A stretch of DNA of 64,000 bases, taken from positions 1,074,772,453 to 1,074,836,452 of the forward strand of contig NC_056725.1 in assembly GCF_019279795.1 (NCBI RefSeq). The letters are read 5' to 3'. The DNA comes from Protopterus annectens. Its lineage: Eukaryota > Chordata > Ceratodontiformes > Protopteridae. Positions 10,788 through 21,098 of the stretch are shown here, one piece after another; position 1 is the stretch's first letter, and each line of letters starts with the position of its first letter. The translations under genes were made by a program, and so were the position numbers. The notes under the pieces are model-generated. The model did no database searches. It had not been told where the DNA came from and saw only the letters and a list, made by a program, of their open reading frames with translations.

Positions 10788-12215
10788 AAATGATAGAGTC
10801 AAGAAGAAAAAGGAATGCAGAACAACCCTTTCCTCAGAAGTATTGCATAATCATCCTGTTAACTGTACTAGTGACAATAATCTTTTTGCTGTGGCCTTTC
10901 CTTTTCCCAGCCACACAGACTAAACTGAATAAAATTGTGAAGCGTTACTCATAGACATCCAAACTTTAACACTTACCAGGCAATTAAATATGTGTATGCT
11001 GAGACTTTCAATGTTTTGAATTGCTGGATTTGCACAGCTTTGCCGACAGCATACGGGGGGTTATTAATGACTACGGTCCCCCTAAAGGTCAATGAGACCT
11101 GGGAAAACTTGATTTATGATACCTCAACCGTTGCATCACAAGATAAAATAGCATTGCACTTGTCTGTTCCACAAAAGGGAACTGTGTGTTTTTATAAAAA
11201 TGATACTGTTCAGGTGGGTTGGAGCAATTGCAATGTGAAAGTTCCTTATAAATGTTACACTAAAGGTAACAATGCAGATTTTTATTGTAATACAAACTAT
11301 GATTCATTTCTTGGATTGATGCACAAAACACTTGAAGTAAAACATAATTCTGTTCTTTATAAACAACTGTCTATAATTGATAGAAAAATGTTTCATGCAG
11401 GGCGAGTGTATATTCACAGTAAGGTTACTACTAAAGTAGAGGACTGTTATTTTGTATGTGGCAGAAAGGCATACAAGTGGTTACCTGAGAATTGGTCCGG
11501 CAGTTGTTTTTTGTGTTACCTGGTTCCGGCCGTATAACACACTGCAGTTTTGCCTCGAGGAAAAATTTGAAATGTCCGAGATGTCGTCAAGAAACCTGTA
11601 AATCCAGTGGGACAAATCGATGCACATTGGAAAAACCATCATTCTATAGGAAATGGACTGACACATATGGACTTGAGTGATAGTGTTATATCGTGGGCAG
11701 GCATATTACCAGCATATGGAGCAGTGAAATCGATTTGGGAGCTGAGAAAACTGTCTAAACGCGAAGTAATGAGCAACACAACTTTTTCCACTCTAGAATT
11801 GGTGACTGATGAACTGAATGCCATGAGAACTGTAGTGCTTCAAAACTGCATGGCTCTCGACTTCATCCTAGCGGCGAGAGGTGGTACTTGTGCTTTAATC
11901 CAGGAAGAGTGCTGTTCGCATATTCCTGACCATAAACACGAGATAGACAATCATCTTGAGGTAATTCAACAAGTGTTGGCCATGACCAAACCAGGCCCAA
12001 ACCCACTGACGGACTTTTTCCAGAAATGGTTGGGGGGGTGGGGTACCATCCTAATGAACATCCTGATTGCCATTTGTGTCGGAATGCTCCTACTAGGAGT
12101 ATGTGCTTGCTGTGGCATCCCCTGCATGAAAAGACTGATTAAAGACTTTATAGACATTTCAGTTTCTGAAACCTTATATCAAAGTGCTGAGTTTGAAGAA
12201 CTATTGAAAAACTGA
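10775..12215 (+). pseudogene. env: ERV envelope (SU-TM), frameshifted and stopped
   Basis: Env is the surface glycoprotein for receptor binding and fusion. The likely ATG at 10775 overlaps the pol end and leads into a basic stretch and a hydrophobic signal segment. That frame stops at TAG 10952. From about 10956 the coding continues in another frame, with CWIC (the CXXC of gamma-type SU), to TAA 11535, TGA 11568 and then TGA 12213. The TM part has an immunosuppressive-like segment near 11838, CX6CC at 11889-11915, a membrane span at about residues 147-169 counted from 11607, and a cysteine-rich cytoplasmic border. SU is short, about 215 codons, and I see no clear R-X-K/R-R furin site at its end. 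The gene is dead. Confidence 0.9.
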
Positions 12216-12330
12216 AATGCTTTCATAAGTTTATACTGAATGACTCTCTTAACTGCAAATCCTGAGTAGGAAGAGGTTAGGAGAAGAAAAAACTGTTTAT
12301 GCTTATTTTGAAATTAGAATAAAAGTATTA

Positions 12331-12342
12331 AAAGGGGGGAAA
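12331..12342 (+). promoter_or_regulatory. Polypurine tract
   Basis: A purine run (aaaggggggaaa) lies directly against the TG of the 3' LTR, the expected primer site for plus-strand DNA synthesis. It confirms the LTR boundary. Confidence 0.9.
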
Positions 12343-13037
12343 TGTCAGATAAATATGTATTAGTAATATGCTTAGTGCATTTAGAGCTTGAAAAGGGTTA
12401 ACACATTTATTCTATTTTACACTGCATAAATCTGTACAAATTGCAGAAGGTTTCTGACCTTGTATTGTCATGAAATATGCGCAGCTAAAATCTTTGTTTA
12501 TGCCTAGGAAATTTACTGAAAAGCAGATGTTTTCTGCTTGCATCAGGAAAATAATGAATAGAACAATATCACTTGTATAAATGTTATGAAACTTAGACAA
12601 GGAGTTCCACTTGTGCTGTGAGAAAATACACAGCTGCAGAAGCTATAGATAATTAGAATAAAGACTGCATTTGCTTGTGTCTGAGCTAGAAAAGTACCTT
12701 GAAATGTAACACATGCATTAGAACTATACAATAGAAGCTTGTAATGGGCTAGTCCCCACAAAGGCCAGGTTGTTTTTCTCAAAGAGTTTCTCAAAAATCT
12801 AGTCATGTCAGCAGAAAATCTGAGTAACATCTGCTATAGAACAATACTGAAAGTTGTGTTTGATTACGTCAGCTATAGAAGGCCATGTCTAGTAAAACAG
12901 TATACGAATAGCATACTTCCTGTTAGTAGTTAGGCAAAATCCTGTATTTTCATGTTTTTGTCTCCTTGCTGCAAGTTACTAAATGTGCCTTAACTGAACC
13001 TTACATGTATTGGTCTTTGAAGTTTTTTCCTTTGACA
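12343..13037 (+). repeat. 3' LTR of the ERV (695 bp)
   Basis: It matches the 5' LTR end to end, with TGTCAG and TTTGACA termini. It lacks the 12-base and 24-base segments found in the 5' copy; these two differences account exactly for the 36-bp length difference. The TATA and ATTAAA hexamers of the 5' copy are both altered here. Confidence 0.95.
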
Positions 13038-14450
13038 ACATGTCAGACTGATGAGTCTGTAGTTTCTGGGGTCAGTTGATGCACAATCCTCATGAAGAGG
13101 GATGACTGTTGCAGTCATCCATTCACTTGTATCTTAACCTGTTTTGAGGCTGAAGTTGAAAAGTGTCTGAAGTGGTCCAAGCAACCCAGATTATTGTTTG
13201 GGGCTGATTAATGCAGTGCTCTTGGCCTTGGCAAGTGCCTCCAAGACATGCTTCCTGCTGATAGTTGCAGGGGTTATGCTAGAAGGGATTTTACACAGGG
13301 TAAAACGGGGTAGTGGAAGTGAAGTCTGAGCTGAATTTGTCAGCCAGTAGATTCACTATGTCTTTCTGCTCAGTGAAGGTGGTGTCATTACCACCATTTC
13401 GGCACACTGTCATATGTTACCTTTAAGGATTTGGACATAGCTGCAGAAGGACTTGTGGTTGTCCTTATTTTGAGAGGTTATCCTGACCTCATAGTTTCCC
13501 CTTGTTGGACATAATTAATCCTCTTAGTTTCTTGTTTAGTTTAATGAGTCAGTGCTTTTCTTTATGAGAGTAGCTCTTTCTGATTTTGGCCATACTTTTT
13601 TTTCTGTTGTTGTATACCCCATTGAGGTTGGGATTCCACCAGTGTGGTTTGCTTTTGGTGTTTGTTACGAGCTTACTTTTGAGTGGTACAGCAGCCTCTA
13701 TCCAGCCACTCACATGATTGTACAGGGTTTGTGAGAAAAATTCTGCATAGATTACTGTCATTACGGGGTTCAGGGGGCATTGAATTTTGATAAGCTGGTG
13801 CTTAGCAGGATGTAGTTTGCTTTATAATATTCCCTCACTGTTACAGGTTAGACAGCTTTCAGATTCTATTTTACCAGTGAGGATGTAGCTTGGGTGATGC
13901 AGTGTTCCCCCATGTTCTCTGGTTGGGACTTGCATTATCTGGTCCAGGGTATTTAATAAAATCCAGGAAATGTTGTCCCTGCATGTTTAAGGCAGTGTAT
14001 GCTTTCCAATGTATAGAGGGGTAGTTAAAGTCCCTCATGTATAGGAAATTTGGTTGGATGGAGTTTGTCTACAGTAGGTTTAGTTATTACTTATGAGATT
14101 CTTGAATCATAGATGGTGACCTATAGTTAAGTAGACTATGGTAAGAGACTTTATCTATGGTGACTTGCACATGTATGAACTCCAGGTCATCCTCTTGTTT
14201 AACTAACCTAGAGGTATACTTATTTCTAATGTAGATAGAGACACCTCCACCTTTTGTCCCTGTCTGTGCAGCTGATGGTCTAAAGGTGTGGAAAGCACTG
14301 TAGTCTTGCACTGTTGGAGTACTTTCTTTGTTTTTAAAACAAGTATCCATAGTGTCACAGATGCTCATATTCTAGAGAGTGAGGATAGCTTGTAGGGTAT
14401 GGCGTTTCTTGTTGTGACTCCTAGCACTGAGAAGTAACACTTCATTGTTG
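13038..14450 (-). mobile_element. CR1-like LINE copy 2, endonuclease part right of the ERV
   Basis: This continues the LINE cut at 4042. At 13038 the order of CR1 sequence resumes where the left part stops, judged against the uninterrupted copy near 54060-54240. Minus-strand frames at 13549-13761 (WWNPNLN region, linker between endonuclease and RT) and 14087-14368 (endonuclease with GVSIYIRNKY and a YRSPSM element) belong to the same ORF2. The 5' limit near 14445 corresponds to the start of the endonuclease in copy 3. No ORF1 is visible upstream, so the copy is probably 5'-truncated. Multiple stops make it inactive. Confidence 0.8.
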
Positions 14451-15299
14451 ATATATTTAGAGAAATGTGAAAATTATCAAACTATAAAACGTTGTGATTT
14501 TTTTCTTTAGCTGCACTAGGCAGAGGCCATGCATCTATGTAGTTATGCTGCTAATCATGAAAGCTTTAAGATAAAATCTTTCAATAGCTTGTATACAGCA
14601 TGGCTTTGACATATTGATGTATGTATGAACTAGTAATGTTAAGACACCTAGACACATCACAAAGATGCTCCTAGGGAAATGACCAAAGGCATAATTATAG
14701 TATAAACGATATTTACGTAGGACGTGGAGTGCCATGATTATGCTCCAATATCTAGAAATAAAATTTGTTAAGCTATTCTGTAGCTCAACATCCATTCTTA
14801 ACAATTGTTAATCATCCTCTGAGCACTGTTAAGATTAACTCTTATGTTAAACACTATGAATCGACAGATTCAGCATGCAAACAACAATGGAAAAAATGAA
14901 AAAAAGCTTTGTTTCAGCCTGCTGTCTAGGTCAATAATCTGTCCATGGCTTTCTCTCTTTCCCTGAACACTTGTTTTGCTATCTGTCTGACAGTGCTCAC
15001 TCACTAAATGCTTTATGACTATGAAAGTCATCAACATACTTTTTTGCTCTTGTTTTTTTCTTTTTTTTAATTCTGTAACTACTAGTACATGGAGCAGATA
15101 AAGTGCCATGCACTAAAATAATTATGGCCAGATCTCAAATCAATAAAATAATGCCTATTGCCACAAATACAGACTTTCCCAATATCTCCAGTATCAGCTT
15201 GGTGCATATGGGTGTGCTGAGGTATTTTAGAAATTGCCTCATGTTTACTGACAAGCAGATAATTTTCAAACAAACTAATAAAGTATGTGAGACATGTAT
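14451..15299. other. Unassigned AT-rich spacer
   Basis: The spacer holds short open frames on both strands but no motif I recognise. 15103-15299 is open on the plus strand and runs into the CR1 ORF1 region, so its right part may be the 5' end of copy 3. Confidence 0.4.
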
Positions 15300-15604
15300 T
15301 TACACAATGTCACTGGAGGAAAGCTCACATAAAAGCACTCCTAATATCCATCAGGTTGTCAGTAGTACACACACTGCATCCATCACAGACAACATGAACC
15401 AGACACATAGACTCACATCTACTGAGGCACTTAAATCGAATCTTCCTAAACCATGAAGTCCTCTAGATGAAGCATACATAACAAATGCCCTCAGTACCCC
15501 AGATGCACTCTTTCAAAAAAGCACTCACATCAGTACATACAGCCACAACTCATGGATCCTCTATTTTTAATCCCATCCCATGAGGCAAGTCACAACACAA
15601 CTCC

Positions 15605-15940
15605 ATGTTCTAGTTATCAGACACTCCATTGTAAGACACACTGATGTCCCTCTCACCAGGCTGAGTAAGGAGAAAGTCATGGTCAGTTGATTGTTAGGGG
15701 CAATGACCCACCATAGTATGCATGCAAACACTCAGATCATTGGACCCCAAGTACCAGTATGACTATGTCATAGTCCATTTGGTTGAAAATAACCTGAGAC
15801 ATACCTCCCAGGACTATATGAAAAGAGACATCATTGACTTTTTAGAATATGTGTTCCGGGCTGGTATAAGTCTAGCACTGAGCAGCATACTACTTTCTCC
15901 AAGGATGATGCCACATTATGAACAGAAGGTGACTGACTGA
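15605..15940 (+). pseudogene. CR1-like ORF1, SGNH esterase-like remnant
   Basis: ORF1 proteins of several CR1/L2 elements contain an SGNH-type esterase domain next to the nucleic-acid chaperone function. Here 15605-15670 reads VRHTDVPLTRL in the place of the first esterase block. 15722-15940 is a 72-codon open frame with VIVHLVENNLRH, resembling the GxND block, followed by a helical region ending in PRMMPHYEQKV. Block residues are altered and a stop lies near 15690, so the gene is dead. The esterase call is pattern-based. Confidence 0.55.
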
Positions 15941-16170
15941 CTTTAATAATTGACTTAGGTTGTGGTGTCATTCTAAGGGGTACAATATTTGTCAGCATGG
16001 AAGGATATGGTCAATAAACCATTCTGCTTTCCCATGGATGGTCTGCTCCTTTTGCCTCTAGACTTTTGAATACTAGCTAAAACACTGCCCTCCCCATTGT
16101 GCCCTTTTTAGACAATGCTAATCTAAAAAATACTTCTGTCACAGCAAGTTAAAACCAAGCAAACCTAAAG

Positions 16171-17830
16171 GTGTTACTGCTCAATGCTAAGAGTCTAAAA
16201 AAGAAACTCCACTTCCTACAAGCACTCCTCCCTCTAGAGAATGCTGGTGCCTGTGCATTCACTGAGGCATGCTGTAAAAACAAAGAGAGCACCCTAGCAA
16301 TGCAAATCTATAATGCCTTCCACACATTTAGACTAGCTACCATATATCCAGGGACTAAAGTTGGAGGTGTCTAGATTTACATAAAAATAAATATACCTCA
16401 AGGCTCATCATACAGAATGATGCACTTGAGTTTCACCATGTTCAAATCACTGTAGGAAAAATCCCATACCACTTCCTTGAAAACTATAGATCCCCTACTA
16501 TGACCCAGGAAAAATATAATACATATTTAAGCTTACTGGAAACACTCACCATCCAAACCAATATCATAGTAATAGATGACTTTAATTACCTCACTATTTA
16601 CTAGGAAACATATATGACACCAATCATACAGGCATAGATATTCCTGGATTTTGTAAACCAAACTCCCTGGACCAGATTGTCAGTATGCTGACCAGAGGCA
16701 AAACCATACTGGATCCCACTAATTTGGGAAAGTACTGCACATTCCCTTGAGTAATGTCATCACTGGTGTGGTCAGAGCACAAAATGGTCTCCTTTGAAGT
16801 AAAAATAAAACCCAGCAGCCCAGCTAACCCTGCAATGTTACTATTACGTGATAACCTGGCAAAATTTCAAGCCACTCTAAGCCCCAAAAACACTGCTGCT
16901 TATGTTAAGCAGTTCAAAAAATCTTAAACAAGCAGATTAATAGCTGCATAGAGGCAGCTGTACCCACAGAAATAACTCAAAAATCAAGACATCCTAGTGG
17001 AATCACAACATCAATATGCTGTATAGCACTAGGAATAAAATTGTGGCAAAAATTAGGGAATACAGCACCCAGCAGGATAAAAATATTCTCATCAAAGTAA
17101 ACCAACAATTCAGCTGCCAAAGTCTACCAAAGTCAAACTTGAGGTAATTGTGGCCTCCTAGGCCATGGACAACCACAAGACATTCTTTAGCTATGTTCAT
17201 AACCTCAAAGGTCATGCAAAAGTTTGTGTAGAGATCATCGTTAATGGATGTTCCTATACAGAGCTAGAAACTATAGCATGCCTTCCAGCAGACAAATTCA
17301 CTTTTGACTTAACCCCACCCCCCCCAGCCTCCACTTAGGAAATGCCATCAAATATAACTACACCTTCTATCACTAGAAAACAGGTCCTCAATGCTCTCTA
17401 TAATGCCAAGAACACTCCAGTGATAGGCCCTGGCAATAACCCAGGCTGCCTTCTAAATGGCATGAAACATGATCTGTCAGACCATCTGTCATCTATATTT
17501 ATCTGTAGCTTCTAAACAGGCTTTGTAGCTCGTGAATGCAGAACAGCAACTATCATCCTTCTAGACAAAGACGGGCCAAGTACAGACCCAATAAACTACA
17601 GACCCATAAATCTCATTAATCTTATATGCAAAGCCATGGAAATAATTATAATACAAATGATCAATAATGACATAGGAAACCTCAAGACACTGGACCCAAT
17701 CCAGTTTAGTTCCGTACAGGGCAGGTCATACCTACTTAACCTGGTGGGCTTCTTTCGGAAGGTCACTAAAGCAATGAGTGAGGGCAAAATGGTACACTTA
17801 CCAAGGGTACCAAGGATATCAGAACTTGTC
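16171..17830 (+). pseudogene. CR1-like ORF2 (endonuclease and partial RT)
   Basis: The frame from 16171 matches the endonuclease start of copies 2 and 5, with LLNAKSLKKK, CKNKEST and GTKVGGV. RT fingers appear at about 17550-17800 with NYRPINLINL, the FSSVQGRSYLLNL segment and FRKVTKAMSEGK. The catalytic palm is absent. Many stops and frame changes lie between the two. Confidence 0.7.
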
Positions 17831-17860
17831 AGAGATCTGGTATGCATGGCTACACTTAAG

Positions 17861-20154
17861 TAGGCCCCAATGCTTCTTACACTAGTATACCTCTATTTGA
17901 AGCTGTGGAACAGTGCTAACCTTCTATTATGTATTCTCAACATGAATGCCAAAATTTATCTCTTCAATTTTGCTATCATGGTGAATGTCTTGACATCCAT
18001 GTTTTATACACATAATAATTCAGTTATGATCAGAGACCTGATCATAATCCTTTGCATTAGTTATGGCTCATACCTGTACTGGCATAATTATAGAGTTAAA
18101 CTAATAACTAAAATAAATTTGATCACAGTCAGCCAGTGCCATCAGTATGTAGTTAAGAAACTAATTTTCTTATGTTTTTTTTTGACATCATACTTGCTAA
18201 TAATAATAACCTCCCGTCATTCTTGAGCCCATTCACTGTCTTGCTACTTGGAATTTTCCAGTGAGAAAATGAAAGGTGACTGGATATGTTGTCTTTCACA
18301 TGGCAATGGATTTGTTCTATGCTATTACCAACTTCCCAGAAATAAACAGCATTTCCAATGAGGCTCTACCCTTTCCCTGTGGCCGATGAGAGCAACTATG
18401 TAACTGTGGGGCATCCTAAACCCTTTCTGTATGTCTGCATACATTCATCCTCACTAATGAGGGATATCATCACTAGTTTTGGATCACTGAGCCCATGTCC
18501 CTAGTCTTGACCATTTGCAGTGCTGTATGTGTAGTGGTGATTGGCTGACTGGAAGCCATCTCTACAACCTCCCAAAATGGGCGTGTCTGCATTGGGTAGT
18601 CATTGTCATGTTCTCATGCCCTGATCTCCAGCAACTCAGGAGCTATTTGAACTCCATTTCATAGTCATTGGCAAAGTGTTATCTATCTATACTACACAGC
18701 AATACTAAAATTATACACATACCTTTTGAACTCAACAGATAGGGTGTAGAGGAGAACTCTGTGTTCTGCTAAACTTGATATATAGCTTCATCCATTAAGG
18801 ACACTAACAATTAGGCATCATGATATCATCACCTGCTTTAGATTAGCAAAAAACTAGCAACCTTGGGGAATGTACTCCACAGTCCATGCCATACTAATGT
18901 AGCTAAGATTTTGTTTTTTATATCTGAGATTCTCAAACTCTTCTCTCCTCCAAAATTTTTACAGTTCTAAAAGACAAATTTTACACATATGAACTGAAAA
19001 TATATATAATGCAGGTGAGCAAGCTCATGCAACAACAATTTGAAGATAGCATACTCTGACTGACATATGACTAAGATATCATATTATGAGTCAGAAGTGT
19101 AGCTAGCTAGTTTTGTGCCCAGTGCTGTCCCTAGATCTGGCACCCCCCCAAAAAACTCCCCACAGTATATGAATATCAAAAAAAAAAAAAAGCTTTTAAA
19201 CTGCAGCAAGTAGCTGTTACAGTCTATGCCAGCTAGTGGTATGCATGCAGTCAAGAGCGATTAGATATTTCTTAGGACACCACTTAACACTTTGAGCCTG
19301 AAGTGGCAGCTCCTTTAATCGCACCTTAGCTATGCTATAGTTATGAACTGTAAGGTTAAAGCCCATGATAAAATTATTTACAGCATGCTTTTTTGATATA
19401 TGTGCATTTATACATGGAATGTGATGATCAACAAATTATTTATTTCTGCTTTTTTTAATAACAAAAAATGTTTTTTTAAAAAGCAAAAACAAAAAAATGT
19501 TTCATCACATTACCATTTTCTAAACTACTTATTATAGAGAAGTTGTTAACAAGTTGATAGGATTAGATCAGACTCTCCTGTCTCCAGCAGCAATAGACTT
19601 GTCCTATGTCTTTACATGGCTTCCTTCCACTGAATTGTGCCTTTAAAACACCAGGTGTCAAAAACATGGCAGCCCAACCAGGTGCCCAACACATCTCAAC
19701 TGAAGCCACACAACATGGAGCAACAGTGACTGTACCAAATCCTCTTGTATCACTGAGCTCTTCGCTGTGAGCACAGAGTGAATCTGGATATGCTATAAAA
19801 GGAGCACTTTTGTTCCACTTCTAGCCATAATTACATCCTTTTGGTCACTTCCCAAACCTCATGATGACAGGTGGGGATGAGGATATAGACAGGTAAATTC
19901 AGTACTTTTTCCTATTACTCAGCTACCACTTCATCTACAATGCCGGCAGCAGAGCCACTGTTGTGCACATTCCTAGTCAGTCTTCTGACTCCCACTACTG
20001 TTATTCATGAAGGAGCCACCAGATCACTAAATACATCTAACTCTTGTAGTTTCTCTCCTTGAACCCAGAGGCAGCAATTCATTCTTTTCCTGGAGACAGA
20101 CATTTTCCGACTTGGAGTTGTATATTTTCACATTTGCCAATCCACAGTGATTAG
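17861..20154. other. Unassigned sequence with mononucleotide runs
   Basis: Apart from short A and T runs (for example near 19180 and 19450-19500) and an unassigned 118-codon plus-strand frame at 17870-18226, I see no recognisable coding, RNA gene or element end. Confidence 0.4.
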
Positions 20155-20438
20155 AGACCATTTTGTTTAGAGTAGACAATTTTATTTATTAAATGTGTTA
20201 ACTGGGTTATAGCCAAGTGAGCCAGAAGCCTGTTTTCAGCAGAGGCCTGGGGAAAAAAGCTCCACAAGCAGTAACAAAGCTTACAATAATTATAATTAAT
20301 ATAATATAGTTGACAGTATAAAATACAAACAATAGAACACAAGTATACAGAGTCTGGAAGCTTATACAGAAATACTAATTACAAAGACAGTTTTCACTAA
20401 ATAAAATCAGAGACAGTATGTATATACTAGGTCTATAT

Positions 20439-20826
20439 TATCTTGTCGAAACGGCATAACAGCAAATGCCAGTTCAGCGACAAATAAACTGCGAACTGCA
20501 AATAACGCAAAAGCTGAGGTCAGCGATTTTTTTTCCTAGGGAAAAGATCACTTGGCTGTCACTGTGACATTGCCCTTTACCCCACTGTAGTGCAATCTCA
20601 GAGTTGGTATATTTAGGTAGGGGGTGTGTGGGGCACCCCCCCTAAAATGGGGGGGGGTGAAGCCCCCCACTTTGAAATGTTTTAAGTGATGTCTTGTGTC
20701 TTGTTCATCTACCGATGTTTTTCTCCTAGGAAAAAAAATCGGTGACCTGGGCTTTCACTGTATTTGCAGTTTGCTGTTTATTTGTCGGCAAAATGGCATT
20801 TGCTGTTATGTCATTTTGACAAGATA
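20439..20826. mobile_element. Fold-back (MITE-like) element 1 with ATAT target duplication
   Basis: The left end TATCTTGTCGAAACGGCATA and the right end are inverted copies that extend for roughly 90 bases, including a GACAAATAAAC segment. ATAT flanks both ends (20435-20438 and 20827-20830). The centre contains a C-rich/G-rich hairpin (about 20630-20675). A block at 20580-20620 is shared with fold-back element 2. No protein is encoded, so mobilisation would depend on a transposase elsewhere. It interrupts the 3' UTR of the L2-like LINE. Confidence 0.75.
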
Positions 20827-21098
20827 ATATTTTCCCATATATACTATATATAACAGTGATGAAAAGGCATGGAGTTAATTACAATGCACAGAAAGTCTGG
20901 AATCAGAACATTCTATCCATCATATTAAAAGCAGAGTGCAAGCTGCTATGGGACAGCAGAGTTAGAGAAGAGATGAGATAGAGGGAGTAGAATTGAAGGT
21001 AAAGTAGGCTAAGGTATCGGAGGTAGAAGAATTAGCCTGGTGAATGACAGGAGGAAAGACAGTGATTGGCTAGATAATTTTTTAGGAGTTGTTTGAAC

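Larger units (their letters stand above)
4043..13037 (+). mobile_element. Endogenous retrovirus, gammaretrovirus-like, full-length but inactivated
   Basis: This is a complete provirus: 5' LTR 4043-4773, tRNA-Tyr-like primer binding site 4777-4794, leader with splice donor near 4980, gag 5202-6632, protease, reverse transcriptase, RNase H, integrase to 10787, env 10775-12215, polypurine tract 12331-12342 and 3' LTR 12343-13037. Gammaretrovirus-like traits are a single zinc knuckle, a gag stop codon in the same frame as protease, a GPY/F-type integrase C-terminus, and an Env with CWIC and CX6CC motifs. Every gene carries stops or frameshifts, so the copy is defective. It lies inside a minus-strand CR1-like LINE. 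The five bases flanking the two LTRs (agacg and acatg) do not form a perfect target duplication. Confidence 0.95.
15300..17860 (+). mobile_element. CR1-like LINE copy 3 with ORF1, endonuclease and partial RT
   Basis: This is the longest CR1-like copy in the 5' direction. It starts in ORF1 (about 15300-15940), passes through an endonuclease (from about 16160) and a linker, and ends inside the RT near 17830. The 3' UTR and the 8-bp 3' repeat are missing, so it is 3'-truncated or was deleted later. It is parallel to copy 1 and antiparallel to copy 2. Frames are broken many times. Confidence 0.75.
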
